DNA of 64,000 nt from Plectrocnemia conspersa (Eukaryota > Arthropoda > Insecta > Trichoptera > Polycentropodidae). Positions 47,680 through 59,479 of the stretch are shown here, one piece after another. The notes under the pieces were generated by a model. The model did no database searches, was not told where the DNA came from, and saw only the letters and a program-made list of their open reading frames with translations. Made by a program: the position numbers and the translations under genes. The first letter of the stretch is position 1. Every line of letters starts with the position of its first letter. The DNA is taken from NCBI GenBank assembly GCA_009617715.1, contig VTFK01000034.1:310001-374000 (forward strand), read 5' to 3'.

Positions 47680-47900
47680 AAGTAACGTCGAGCGCCATCT
47701 TGTATCGCACTTGTTTTGATTCGCTCCATTGTCGCTAGGCGTCCGCCGCTTGAATGACAAAACTTCACAAAGAGCCAAGAGAGTCTCTTAAGTTCATAAC
47801 ACGAATGATTAAACACTCTCCGTGTCGGTGAGTTGCCTTTTCTTTCGTTCGAGTAGACAATAGGTGTGAAATTGCTCGTGAAAATGAATTCTTCACGGTA
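47680..47900 (+). other. Candidate first coding exon (weak)
   Basis: A GC-richer segment with GCGCCATCTTG near 47691 leads to an ATG at 47754, followed by 24 open codons starting MTKLHKEPRESLKF. It ends at CCGTGTCG followed by GTGAGTTG (donor GT at 47828-47829). The context TTGAATG is a poor match to animal start contexts. No TATA plus initiator pair was seen. The peptide is not recognised. Confidence 0.2.
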
Positions 47901-48685
47901 CCCCCCCAGAGAGTTTTCTCGCTTCTGCGCCGAATGGCAGGCAGGCTCGAAACTAGCTTTTGTCTTATTAACTACAGCTGCCTCCGTGTAAATCTACAAA
48001 TTAAGCTAATCTGGACTTATATTGAGCCACCGACATACCTGCCCCCGATGTAACAGAGCTACCAGACTGATTACACGCGAACCTGGTTCTATCTCTAGAC
48101 AACTCTCAGTCGTGGATAACTTTATCAATTAACGTATCGAGCACTTGGACGCTCTGCGTCTATCGATGCTGGAATTTTCAAACTGTGGGAAAATTAAGCT
48201 TAAGATTTTATTTTATCGATGCTTTCAATCGACACTTATTAAACTTTAAACGTTATTGCTCACCTTATATCATAATTATTAAATTACAACGTTAAAACGT
48301 TGATCATACGACCGTATGTTTGCGAACGATCGTTAATTTGCCTTCGCGTATCACTAATGCGGCCCATTTACGTCACGCGGTACTTTACATAATCTTACAG
48401 TGTGAATTTATATGATTGTTTATTAATAAAATTGAATAAAACATTTCGCCCAGCGCTGACGCGATCTTATCGATAATTTAGTCGTTGTTTGTCGTCCGTA
48501 TTCGAGAACGAGAAACAAGATTTTCGGCGTCAAGATAAAGGGAGGAGATAGAAGTGAAATTCAGAATTTATGTAAGGTAGGGGGATTGCCTAATAATATA
48601 TATACCTCATTACGAAACGTGTATCTCTCACATAAATACATAATGTATGAGTAGAAGATCAACTACGACAATATAATATAATACC
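47901..48685. other. Mixed-composition stretch, nothing recognised
   Basis: A moderately GC-rich region continues to about 48150 and again near 48440-48560. No exon-like unit or repeat could be supported. Confidence 0.35.
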
Positions 48686-48689
48686 TAGA

Positions 48690-48960
48690 AAATTAAATTT
48701 CGAGGTACAGAAGTCTTCGCTGAAACTCTTCTCAGTTTTTATGTTCAAAGCTTATCGCGGTAGGTTTCGAGGAGGCACAGAAATATTTTAATTAAACTAT
48801 CGGTAACTTCAAATTCCAGGTTTATTAATACACTTACTGACTCCCCATAAAATAATTGTTATCGCCACAAGCTAGCTGCTACTAAGCCCAGATCAATAGA
48901 TTCGATCTTCCCTTATCATTCAGGCAATTTTTTGCTCTGTTGTTTATAACATTTTTTTTA
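48690..48960 (+). repeat. Interspersed repeat family R1, copy 3 (diverged)
   Basis: The second half matches best: TTTATTAATACACTTACTGA, CTCCCCATAAAATAATTGTT, ATCGCCACAAGCTAGCTGC and GATCAATAGATTCGATC. The first half (GAAGTCTTCGCTGAAACTC, TTCGAGGAGGCACAG) is a weak match to the other two copies. Confidence 0.55.
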
Positions 48961-49014
48961 AAAGACTGACGCAATATATAATAGTTAATATGTACGATAA
49001 CAGATTTACAGACA

Positions 49015-49085
49015 GTCTCCCGGTTTTAACCGATAAGCGTTGCGAAAAGAAGACTCACGTCTCTGCATACAAAGTGTTATTTTAT
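49015..49085 (-). repeat. Interspersed repeat family P, fragment (inverted)
   Basis: Reverse complement reads TAACACTTTGTATGCAGAGA, CGTGAGTCTTCTTTTCGCAA, CGCTTATCGGTTAAAACCGG, GAGACTGTC. It matches the 5' part of copies 1 and 2 (13500-13560 and 16480-16545) and stops where copy 3 begins. Confidence 0.6.
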
Positions 49086-50700
49086 ATCTATTTTAGGCAT
49101 TTATCAATGGCAAACGTTGCCAACAAATAAACTAAGCAAACATATCTGCTTGCCCAATGTTTTGGTGGAACTCGTTTAACTGTACAATTTCGTAAAAATT
49201 GTTTTTTTATGAATAAATCCCCCCCACTGTAAATTCGGTGTGTTTTAAAATGCTTTATGCATGGAATATATTCCGAATGAACTGAAAAAGAATTATCGAC
49301 AAAATAACGTGTAGTCATTCTGACAAACAATTCACAACTGACCATGAAAGATGGACAGGTAAAACTTTTTTTCTGGGTACTCCTAATATAAAACTAATCG
49401 TTGTTCACTTCGTTTTATACGGATACTTATTCAAAAATATTTTTATCGTTTCACATTGTTGAAGGGTTGAAGATGTTATGAGTGTATTTTTGAAGCGAGC
49501 AAAGTGTATAACACTTGCCATAAATTTAAATATTGCCACGTTGCCGAAAAGGAGCTTCTCAAGGGGGCGGCTGAAAATCCACGAGGCGTGCAATTACCGA
49601 ATATATTTCAGAAATGTTCACTTTACAATGTTTACCCCCTGTGTAATGAGATCCCTTGGAACAATTTAATCAGCCCCGTTTTCCTATACTATACCTAGCG
49701 TATACGCACCGGCGCAATCCAGACCCAATTACGCCACTGTGTATATAAATGGCCGACGGTGGTTGTCGATTACGAATCTCCTTGTTAATTTAACCCTGCG
49801 TGCATCTGGCGAATTCGACCCCTGTGGTTTTTTCGAAGAATCCGCCCTTGTGTCCCTCGCGATCATAAAAAAAACCTTCCCCATACTCGTGCAACAACAT
49901 ACACGATCGTAAGCTGCAAAGCGATTTCGTAATGTGATGTGAATCGTCGGCTATCATCGTGTAGATGTTATCTGTAAATTAAGACATTACCATAATTAAA
50001 GATTTATTTTTATTGAAGCAATATTATTAAAGCTGTACAGATCACCTCGTTAAATACTAATCAATTTGTATTATAAAAATATTTTTATATGCAAAATGTA
50101 TCCCATTCAAAACATCCCTCTTGCAGACAAATTTCAAAAAAGCGCATGAATATATAAATATGGAACGGTTCTCTCGCCGAAAGACACCCCTCGGGTAATT
50201 TTGTTTAGAAGATATGTATGATAATGAAATTTTGGTAAATGGTAGATTTGTAAGCTACCTAAATGTGACCTATTTTCCCAACTGCTACCGTTCATTTGCA
50301 TTTTATGGATGCACGTTATTATATTCTGGATGAGAGCCAAGCTCCAGACGCAGCGTTTCTGGCCAATTTTTTTTTAAAACGACCCCTTATCGCTGCAATT
50401 ATACTGAGGACGTCTCGTTCCTGCTCCAAAAAAATATTATATCAAATAAATATAAATTACGTTGTCCGATGCTCACTTCTCATTGGAAAAATAATGAAAA
50501 TAAATCATCTATTGTATACTTTTTTTCTAAAAATATTCACATTTATCTAATACTATTTTTTTACAAAATAATACATTAGATTTGATCATGAATTAATATA
50601 TATTTTTTTTCTTAATCAATAAAATAAACACTGAGATCCGTACTTAGCGCATTAAGTTATTCGCAAGAACATATTTTATTGTGTTTTTTAACTTGTGGTT
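49086..50700. other. Spacer with island at 49.66-49.93 kb
   Basis: The island (about 49660-49930) is CpG-containing (CTAGCGTATACGCACCGGCG, TCTGGCGAATTCGACCCC) and has a TATATAAAT word at 49743, but no initiator or exon that I can support. Elsewhere AT-rich, with overlapping frames on both strands near 49405-49698. Confidence 0.35.
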
Positions 50701-50709
50701 CATATAAAC

Positions 50710-52346
50710 CAGGGGTCTCCAAATGTTTTGAAAATTGTGCCGAATCGTGCTTGGCGGACCGGTAAAAAATCTCATACCCAAACCAAATTTCTGACTAAAA
50801 ATATGTACAAATTTATGTATGTAATAATTATGTACAATCAAAAATAAAAATATGGATAGCAATAAAAAATATTAGAATTAATTTTCACATTTTTTAATTG
50901 ACTCTGAAAAAACAACGTTTTACTGATTTTTAATATCGGGTCTAAAGTTTGTTGTCTCAATTTGTAAAAAAAAATATAAGTGCGACTCGATTTTTTTAAT
51001 TTGATAAGTTTCATTACAGAAAACGTATGTTCGCAAATATAAGACTACTTAACATCGATAAAAACTTTTTTGTATTATTTTTTTTTATTTTAGGAAAATA
51101 ACTTTTCTCTAAAATATAATTTATATTTTTTAATATTGATTTCAGGCTATTATTCGCCTGAATATCAATTGTATATCATCTCTAACGTTGATTATAATTG
51201 TAGCAAATGGATTTTTTTTAAATAATGCCCTTTAATTTGCCCTTAAAATTCGAGAACCGCGGAAGCTATTTTTAATGATTCGATATTTTTAACTAAATTT
51301 TCTATTGTCTATTGTTTTAGATACTTTTTTACAACATAAAAAAATTGTGAATTCTTTTAAATAAATCTAATTTCGTTTCTTAAGTATTTACAGTATAATA
51401 TTAATCACAAACAAGTTTATCTGCCCTTGTAGTTTATTATTTAAAACATTTAAGGCGAGAACATTTATGGTATGATATTTCAGGTACATGTTTTAATTCT
51501 CATTTATAAATATGTACATTTCGACTCTGACATAAAAAAAAACGCCTTAACATATTTTCGTGACTCAACCACCTTATTTCAGTATATACAACAAATCAAT
51601 CATTGCAAAAAAAGCTTTGAATTGACGCTGATTAAGACCGGTTTTGCGTATAAAATATACTGTTGATATAACAATGCACATAATTGAATTTTCAACCAAA
51701 AGCTTGTTGATGATATACAGTGAAACTGCATGAATTTTTAATAACATTATTATTAAAATATTGATGAAGTTGACCTAGGAATTAATATTTAAACCGATAA
51801 TATTTTTAGCCCCATCCACTGTAACCTAAATATATTCTTACCTGTTGTTCTCTCTATCAAACTTTTTAACGCTGCTGGTTTTTCAGTTACTTAGAATGAT
51901 TTATTTACACCGCGGATATAAATTAATGGAAAAATACGCGAAGTGAGAACTTTTTCTTTGAGTTGTTCTTTCACATTCTTTATTATATCATCAATTATTC
52001 TTGTAATAGTTGATGTAGACAAACTTACTGCCGCAAAACCATTTATTAATATTCTCCAAATAACCTTACACGAACATTTATTAATATTCTCCAAAAAAAA
52101 ATAATTGACCACTGTTCATTGAATACGCGAAACTCAGTATCCACTTTCCTTTTCTTCAACATCGTCTATATTGAGGTCACTAAAATAATATTATATATAA
52201 GAAAGAAAATTAACGTTTTTTTACATATGTATTTTTATTTTTTCTTATTGAAAATATTCATTGGATTAAATCATAAGAGTAGAGAGCCGGATGAAAAATT
52301 TTTGCGGGCCGAATCCGGCCCGTGCGCCGTAATATGGTGATCTTGG
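50710..52346 (-). mobile_element. hAT transposon, internally decayed, with both ends
   Basis: The left end reads CAGGGGTCTCCAAATGTTTT with GGCGGACCGG inside. The right end, on the plus strand, reads GAGAGCCGGATG, GCGGGCCGAATCCGGCCCGT, GCGCCGTAATATGGTGATCT. The CAGGGGTC(T/C)CCAAA start and the GGGCCGNATNNGGCCCG subterminal motif are typical of a widespread animal hAT group. Length of about 1.64 kb is short for an autonomous hAT, so internal deletions are likely. The 8-bp target duplication could not be confirmed. A 21-base stretch around CATTTATTAATATTCTCCAA is duplicated at about 52039 and 52074. Confidence 0.88.
50990..52165 (-). pseudogene. hAT transposase relic (ZBED5/GTF2IRD2-like type)
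   Basis: Minus-strand pieces in order: KKRKVDTEFRVFNEQW (about 52155-52108), resembling the N-terminus of ZBED5-like transposases; LSTSTITRIIDDIIKNV followed by KEQLKEKV (about 52022-51950), a conserved phrase upstream of the first catalytic region; VYHQQAFG (about 51720-51697), from the region that reads IHQ-A in relatives; TEIRWLSHENMLRRFF (about 51592-51540), the conserved TEVRWLSRG-like block; and SYICEHTFSVMKLIKLK (about 51052-51000), the C-terminal hAT dimerisation motif. The frames are interrupted and much of the RNase H-like core is missing, so it is inactive. Family matches are from memory of the conserved blocks. Confidence 0.85.
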
Positions 52347-53230
52347 TCATACTTCCGCGAAATTTCGCGTAAATCGAGACTTTGAACTCCATACAAAATT
52401 ATGAAATATGTTACAAAAAAATCGTATAAAGTGAACACATACATTATATATGTATACATACGTATGTACATTCTTGTATATCAATACATAAAATGCCATT
52501 GTGGTAAAAATAATATTTATATAATAAATACTATACAATATTTATAAAATAAATAATTTACAATTACAATATGTACTCGAAAATAGTATTTAACGATTCT
52601 TTATAATATGTACATTCATAAATTAAAACGGGGTAACAACTTTAATATTTCTCTTCGTAGCGTTTGTATCTAATCTTTTGTGTCCTTAGAATTGGTTCAA
52701 AGTCATTATTATCAGAGTCATATCTAGCAGCAGATTCTTCCGAATTTATCTTATAATAAATTGCTTAAAGAATTATAGCTGATTAATGCAAGTGGAATCT
52801 TAGGTTGAGAAATTGATTTTGTACGAGTTCTAGTAATTGATGATACGTGTAATAATTTGGTGACTAGATAGGAGAATTATATTCCATTTGAATTTTAAGT
52901 GCTATACATAGTATCTAATTGTGGGTATAGATTTAATTTTGAAGAAGTTTATATTACGAAACAATAAAAAAATATTATTGTAGCTTTATTAGAATAAAAT
53001 AAATAAATAATATGAATCCCAGGGTTATTAGAGATTTTAAATTAAATTGATATATTCATTAAGAATCAGTTTATTATTAAATAGTATATCTATGAATGTC
53101 TCTCAATAATACATCAATGTATTATTTTCATCACCATTTTGTTTTGCATGACAATAAGCTATTTTTTAGTATTAGGCGAAAAATATTATTTAATTCAGCA
53201 GTATAAGAATATATTTTGCGCTCTAGGTAG
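52347..53230. other. AT-rich spacer, nothing recognised
   Basis: TACATACGTATGTACATTC-type simple sequence near 52456-52472; no supported feature. Confidence 0.4.
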
Positions 53231-53239
53231 AAATAAATA

Positions 53240-53560
53240 CCAATCGGGAATTGATTTGACATTGAGCGTGTGTACGCAGACGCACACATCGCTGTGGCCG
53301 GCTTCATTCATTTCTCATCACGAGACAGAGATAGAAACAGCGTAGTAGCGCGCGTGCGATAAAGAGGGGGCGCATTCATCCCCACGCATGCGCACCGATG
53401 GCAATACACGAAAAGCGAGTTGCCGACGGCAACCGAAATGGCCGCCGGCCTTATCGAAATTATTGCGCCGAAAAATCGTTTTAACGAAAAATTCATGTGA
53501 CTTTATCTTTGGACTCTGAATATTGCGATCGCGATATGGGATGTATATAAATAAATACAC
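53240..53560. other. GC-richer island 15
   Basis: Contains several near-palindromic CpG-rich words (GCGCGCGTGCG, GCATGCGCACCG, GCGATCGCGATA). The GCATGCGC word at about 53387 is close to the NRF-1-type site. Minus frames in two registers overlap and have no motif. Candidate regulatory or promoter-like island without a recognisable initiator. Confidence 0.35.
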
Positions 53561-53939
53561 GCGCAGAGGGTATAAATGACGATATATTTATAAACATATG
53601 CATATGTGTTTTGAGACGCGAAGATAAAAGGTGCGAAAAGGTCGTTATTGTTGACGTAATAAAAATTGTATTTTATTCGAAATGCGAGAGAATAAAAAGA
53701 ATGGTTCATAGGTCGCGAGCTTTTCGACCAAAAACGTATTGATAAAATTTATGTGTATAGCAATGTGTACTTTGTGAAAACGGCTTCAAATAAAATGATA
53801 AAATATGATTTACTAATTTATTATAGATATACTAAATAATTCTAAATAAGTTTAAATTATATTAAATATAATTAACTGTTTCAGAATTAATAAAACAGCT
53901 ATAATAAAAGAAAATATATTAGCTATCTAAATAAATAAA

Positions 53940-55300
53940 AAATCTAACGTTTGACGGTATAGTTTGAGTTTTATTTTGTTAATTAATAAATTATAGAACA
54001 TTTTTTAACTCTTTACTTTTTTCTCTAGAATTTTTATTAACGGAGCTACGAATTTTTTATTTTATTAATTTTTATGAATAGCCGCCAACTTTGAACAAAA
54101 CGGTTTTAATGTTCACAATTAAAAAAAATTAACATGGAATATCTAAAGTTTTAATAAAACGAAAGTATGTATTTTTATTAATTATAAAAATTGCCCCAAA
54201 ATTATCTAATAAAATCAGGTAACTTTGTGCTTGTGACAAAATTGATAAAATTTTATTTTGTTAATAAATAAGTTATAGAACATTTTTGAACTCTTAACTC
54301 TTATCTCTAGGAACGAATTAAATTTTTATAAGTGGCTGATTTTTTTAAATAATATGACGTTTTAAATTAACCAACAATTTTAATAGATCAATTTTTCAGA
54401 AAAGTTTGATTGCAATCTAATTAAAAGTATTGCAATTATCGTGTCTTTAAAAACCTTTGTATAACATATGTATATAAAAGGTAGTATTTCTATTGAAATC
54501 TACAGTAAAAAAATATATATTTATTAATTATAAATTTAAATTAAATACATCTGTTGCTTACCTAAATTGATAAAAAAAATCTCCCAAATTTGGCTAATGA
54601 AATCAAGGAAATGAATGCTTGTGACAGAATTGTTATAGTTTTATTTTTGTAATAAATAAGATTTTTAGAAATTTTTTAACAAAAAAACTACGGAATCAAT
54701 TTTTATGAATAGCCATTGTTTTTTTTAACAAGATGGCGTTTTAAACCTGGCAATAAACTTGGGCAATATATTTATTCCAATTTTACAGAAAAGTTTGATT
54801 TAAATCTGATTAAAGCTATGGCAGTTATAGTGCCTTTAAAATGCATAAAAAGTAGTATTCCTATCGAGATCTACAGTAAGAAAAATATACATTTTATCTG
54901 TATCATTATTTTAAAAATATTATCATAAAATAAAAATAAATATATTCATGGGAAACATTAGCTTAAATATAAAAATATTTATACAATAATAAATATGTGA
55001 ACAGATAAAGTAAGCAATTAAGTCTAGGTATATTTTTATTATACCTCAAATTGAAATTAATATTGAGGTAGACGTAGTGTATTGTAGTTCACAGTTGAAA
55101 AAATATTTAAAAATCAACGTAGAGTAAGTAAAATAGATTGAATAAAATGAAATTATTTTATTAATTATAAATTTAAAATAAATATATCTATTGCTTATCT
55201 AAATTGATAAAAAAATCTCTCAAATTTGGCTAATAGAATTAGGCAGAATTATGCTTGTGATAGAATTGTTTAAGTTGTATGTTGAAGATTGAATATATCC
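53940..55300 (+). repeat. Tandem array, family T2 (block 1)
   Basis: The unit begins with TTTTATTTTGTTAATAAATA and TTATAGAACATTTTT, then AACTCTT-TCTCTAGGA-like words. It continues with TTTTTATGAATAGCC, an AACAAGATGGCGTTTTAAA-like phrase (54098, 54349 and 54729 regions), TTTTACAGAAAAGTTTGAT, AATCTGATTAAAGCTATGGC and AGTTATAGTGCCTTTAAAA. Units start near 53960, 54235 and 54625, with a weaker one after 55140; spacing is about 275-390 bases. A 70-codon plus frame inside (54716-54928) is a product of the repeat. Confidence 0.7.
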
Positions 55301-56265
55301 TTGTTTTTAAATTATAATAAAAACTAATATAATAATGAAAAATGTTAATGTAAATATATCCATATTTTATTTTACAATAAGAACAAATTTTAAAATTAAA
55401 TAAAAATTATTTTGATGTTAGCCATTAATTTAAATTATTATATTAATAAATTAGATGAATATAGAATGATCAATAAAAAATACGATAGATTAAATAACAA
55501 ATCTACATAAATAGCAAAACTTCTGAGACCATTGTTTGCATATAAAATTTTATGGAGTTTCGTTTTCATCATTTTTATGTGTTAAAACATTTACTCGTTC
55601 ATAAATCTTCATAAATTACACTAAACGACATTTGTATTATTTTAAAAGCTCGTAACTCATTTTTATGATTGCGTTATAGACATTTTTTATAATTTTATTA
55701 GTGTAAAAAAAACTCCATACACAAAAAATTGAGGGTATATAATAAAAAAATAAGTAATAATGTTAATGGCCATATTATTTGGTCGTTTATTGCTCGTTCG
55801 TAAAAAGACGTGTAAACATTTCCCGATGCACATAATTATTTATACGATCGTGAACGCTCGCTCTTATGTCGTCCACAATAAATTAATTTTATTGCGGTTT
55901 AATGGCGAATCAAAACGTAATATTTTCACTCTCGTTTAAGTTTACGAGTGCGCTTCCATATCGCACTATGAATAATTTAACATTCATACAATGTTGCAAG
56001 GTAAATTATTCATAACGCACGGCTGGTGGTCGATTATTGCATCACTGTACGATACACACAATGGCATCGAACCGTAGATGGATTGGAGAATTTTTATTAG
56101 TAAGAAAACGTTTTTCTGACAGCCATATAAGAGGCGGGACATGGGAATCCATATTAGCTTATAAAATCATATTCTTTTGTACTGCGCAGACGGACATGAT
56201 TTATATACAAATAAATTTAGATTTAAATGTATATATTTATCACTTAGTATTACTGTCCATAAAGT
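55301..56265. other. AT-rich spacer with small island at 55.78-56.10 kb
   Basis: The small island (CGATCGTGAACGCTCGCTC, GTTTACGAGTGCGCTTCC) has no exon-like structure. Nothing else is supported. Confidence 0.35.
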
Positions 56266-56660
56266 TTTTTTATAACACTGCATAAAAAGGATGGGTCCGT
56301 GCCAGAAGCCGGTCGGTAGTATTTAAATTTTAAGCACCCATTATTTTTTTACAGGATTGAGCATGTGTGTCTGAATGGACCATAGTTTTTTGTGTATTTT
56401 CTTGATTTATTGCGACGAAGACAAACGTTAAAGAATGACTCATAGAAACGACACATTCAAGATGTTCTGGCCCTTGTTTATTTTACACAGGGTTTATTTT
56501 TTTTGCAAAGGGTTCCAAGAGTCCCACAAAATTGACGACGGAGTTTTGGTGGAACGCAAGACGGGCTCTGTCTAAGTATACGATTTTAACAATGATACAC
56601 AAAGTCTGAGCCGGTAAAACCGACCGCAGAATTTGCTCATTGTGTTTTTTTATAGGAATG
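56265..56660 (+). repeat. Short shared repeat S, copy 2, and flanking GC-richer segment
   Basis: CACTGCATAAAAAGGATGGG and TCCGTGCCAGAAGC (56276-56312) repeat the phrase at 32735-32772. The following segment to about 56660 is GC-richer than average (CAAAGTCTGAGCCGGTAAAA, CCGACCGCAG) and may belong to the same unknown element. It has no recognisable coding capacity. Confidence 0.45.
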
Positions 56661-57089
56661 AAATATCGCCTATTTTTTAGTTTCTTTTTATTACCAAATT
56701 ATTAATTTTTTAATAATAATATCAATACCGTGTATTTCCGTTATTATTGCAATCCTAAGTTGCGTATGCTTAGAGCTGCCCTGTTGAAGACTATACCAAA
56801 TAGTGCATTCCAAAATTGCTTTCCGGATTAGAAACAATTTTATATATTTTGAACGGAACATTATCAATATTGCACAACGAATTTCTGATAAAAATTAAAA
56901 ATGTCATTATTTTTTTATTACACCTAAAGATCATTTCTTATTTTTTGGTTATACATACATATATAATATATGATATATATTAAATCAATATAAATATTTA
57001 TTTAAAATACGTATTATAAAATAAACTCTAATCTTATACCTATAATTTATACACAAAATGCCAGTTTTTATCAACACAGCTCGTGTCGC

Positions 57090-57430
57090 ATAGCAGTCAT
57101 CACAGTGTGCGGGTCGATTTTTTTTCATTTTGCGGCTCTTGTGAGTCGATTTCGACCCGCGGCACTTTCGAAAAAGTTTTGCATGCAATTTGCCCGTCGT
57201 CCGTGAGAAGGACGAAGGAGGAGTAAAAAAAGAGGAGAACGGCGACTTTATCATGAAATATGCAAATTCTCTCCCCTGGGCGGGTGGTACTTATATGGTC
57301 CTCGTAGGTGATGGCCGTGCCAAGATACCATTCACTATGGTGAAGTGGCGTGAGCCCCTCCCATCGTTACAGAGCGTATCAGTGACGTATCTGTAATCTC
57401 TGTAGCCGGAATATGTACCGCACACAAATT
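57090..57430. other. GC-richer island 16
   Basis: A 68-codon plus frame (57190-57396) and an 89-codon minus frame (56985-57254) overlap, neither with a motif. TTACAGA and TCTGTAA (near 57367-57396) form a 7-bp dyad. Candidate regulatory island. Confidence 0.35.
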
Positions 57431-57989
57431 TCATATGCATAATCATCACGCATATGTGACCTATCGATCCGTAAAAACGTAGAACAAGATTGGGAAAATT
57501 ATTGTCTTGATACGCTTTTTGGGTCGTTTAAAATCAAAAGTATCTATCATTATAACCCAAATTGAATAAAGAATTTATTATATATATATAGAAAAAGTTA
57601 AGGTTCAGGTTTAGCTAAGATGTTTGAAATCTTAAACTAAAATCCAGATTCCCATTATTAATAAATAAAGTCAAGCTATTGTTTTAATAGTTGGTCGCAG
57701 CTACATTCCAGATCTTTGACCCTAGGTGTACGTATTAATTTTTATGTTTAGGAAACTGTTGCGTTTTCTAGCTTATTACTTTTTTATAAGTATCAAAAAA
57801 GTAATAAAAGGCAAATTAAATATACGTTGCATTTTAAGTACTATATATTTGTCCTATAAATGAAATTTAAAAACTCCTTACAGTAAGCTAATCATATTTA
57901 CATAATTATATGTTTATATATGTATATACCTATAGATAAAATAGTACTTTAAGAGTAGATAGATTGGATCACATCACACCTTTATTTTT

Positions 57990-58910
57990 AAGTCAATGGA
58001 GGGAGAAAAGAGAGATCATGATCGAAAGGGATGGTAAAAATTCTCGTTAACTGCGACCCTTCGAGGGGAGTGCGCCCTAATAATTTTCGTGGGTCAACAT
58101 ATAGAATCAGCTCTTTTTTATTTCCATAATCAGAGAATTGAGTTCATTTTTATACTAATTAAATTTCTTGCTAATTTATTTTTCCCTTACATACATATAC
58201 CAGCATGAATATTTGAGTGTGTCATGTACGGTTCGCGTGTTTCGTCTATCGAATACCTAAGGCGACAGACAGAAGTTTGATCTAAAACGAGACTCGTTTT
58301 GTCTTTTTTTATTTGCCCGTCACGGAAGACAAACACGTAAAAAGTCCCTAGGAAGCGGGTCAAAGCAATTTCTTTCGAATTTCCCATATATAGTACAATA
58401 TATATACACCCAGGGAAGACAGTAATTTGTAGCGAACGCAATTCTTACAGCATTTTATCTGATTGTGTCTACCTCTAAAAATATAAATTAATAATACAAA
58501 CCCAGAAAAATCGTGCCATTATAGACAAGTCGACGATAAATTAAAAGGTGAAACTGGTCCCGTTAAAATTAAATTATACAAATTGACCAGATTAAAGTCG
58601 AGAGGAACCGTGTTGGCATTATCTCGATTGCGTTCGTTTTAAAAATTACAATTTTTCGTATCGCCCCAAAGAATTTTTATACGATTGTGTTATTTTTTTT
58701 ATTAAACTCGCAAATATTGAATATTGAAAGGGTTCTGTCAGACATTGTCATAAACGGTCATAATAAATTTGCGACTTTATACAAGGCTCGCGATTGGTCC
58801 GCCACGTCATATTATGAAATGTTGTCGCGACGGTCAGATTCGCCAATCAGACGTGATTTCGGCTCTTTGCATATGCAATTTTCACAGCTATAATGCGAAT
58901 AAATAAATAA
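57990..58910. other. GC-richer islands 17a (58.0-58.44 kb) and 17b (58.5-58.9 kb)
   Basis: Two neighbouring mixed-composition patches. The second contains GCTCGCGATTGGTCCGCCAC (about 58786-58805), in which ATTGG is a CCAAT-box in inverted orientation, and CAATCAGACGTG at 58844. Paired CCAAT-type words can mark promoters in animals. A short plus frame (58687-58893) has no motif. This lies just 200-300 bases upstream of the candidate exon at 59088. Confidence 0.4.
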
Positions 58911-59087
58911 ATTTGACAATGGAAATGCTGCGGACCCTCAATATCATTCAAAAACGCTTGAAAGAATTCTTATTTTTGCTTCAAGTTTCAACGGTGGTGA
59001 AGGTCTAAAAAGCTCTCCAGAAAAATATAACGTACATAATAAAATAGTATTACGTAATTATTAATATATTAATTTGTTTGTTTACAG

Positions 59088-59148
59088 ATGACGGTGAGTG
59101 ATTTTTTAAGTAATACCTCGACCATATATTTTTACGACCTTCTCAAGG
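59088..59148 (+). CDS. Candidate short coding exon with start codon
   Basis: ATG sits immediately after a good 3' splice site (TTAATTTGTTTGTTTACAG, ending 59087). Twenty codons plus one base stay open, starting MTVSDFLSNT and ending IYFYDLLK. The exon closes at CTCAAGG followed by GTGAGT (donor GT at 59149-59150), giving a phase-1 intron. Codon choice (ACG, GTG, ACC, TCG, TAC, GAC, CTC) is much less AT-biased than the flanks, which supports coding. The protein family is not recognised. An inner GTGAGT at 59094 is an alternative donor that would leave a 6-base exon. Could be the first coding exon of a plus-strand gene whose 5' UTR lies upstream. Confidence 0.42.
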
Positions 59149-59479
59149 GTGAGTTTGATATTATTATGAATACATTTTAGTTCCATAATTAGTACATTCA
59201 AAGTTACAAGTGTCACTTTAAAAAGCGTTCGTTTTTAGCACGTATTTATTATCGCCCGATTGATCGATGAAAGTTATAACTAGAAAAGTTTTTACGCGTT
59301 CACTTTATAAAGAAAATTTTCTTCTATCAAAATCAACGTCAAAAACTAATTCGAAAAATTTATAAATCATACATTTAATGTAAATAAAAGTAAAGGATAC
59401 ATATTAAATATGAGATATTATAGGTACATTTTATTTTATATTAAATAAAATTTAAAATTATATTAGGCTTCTATTAAGT

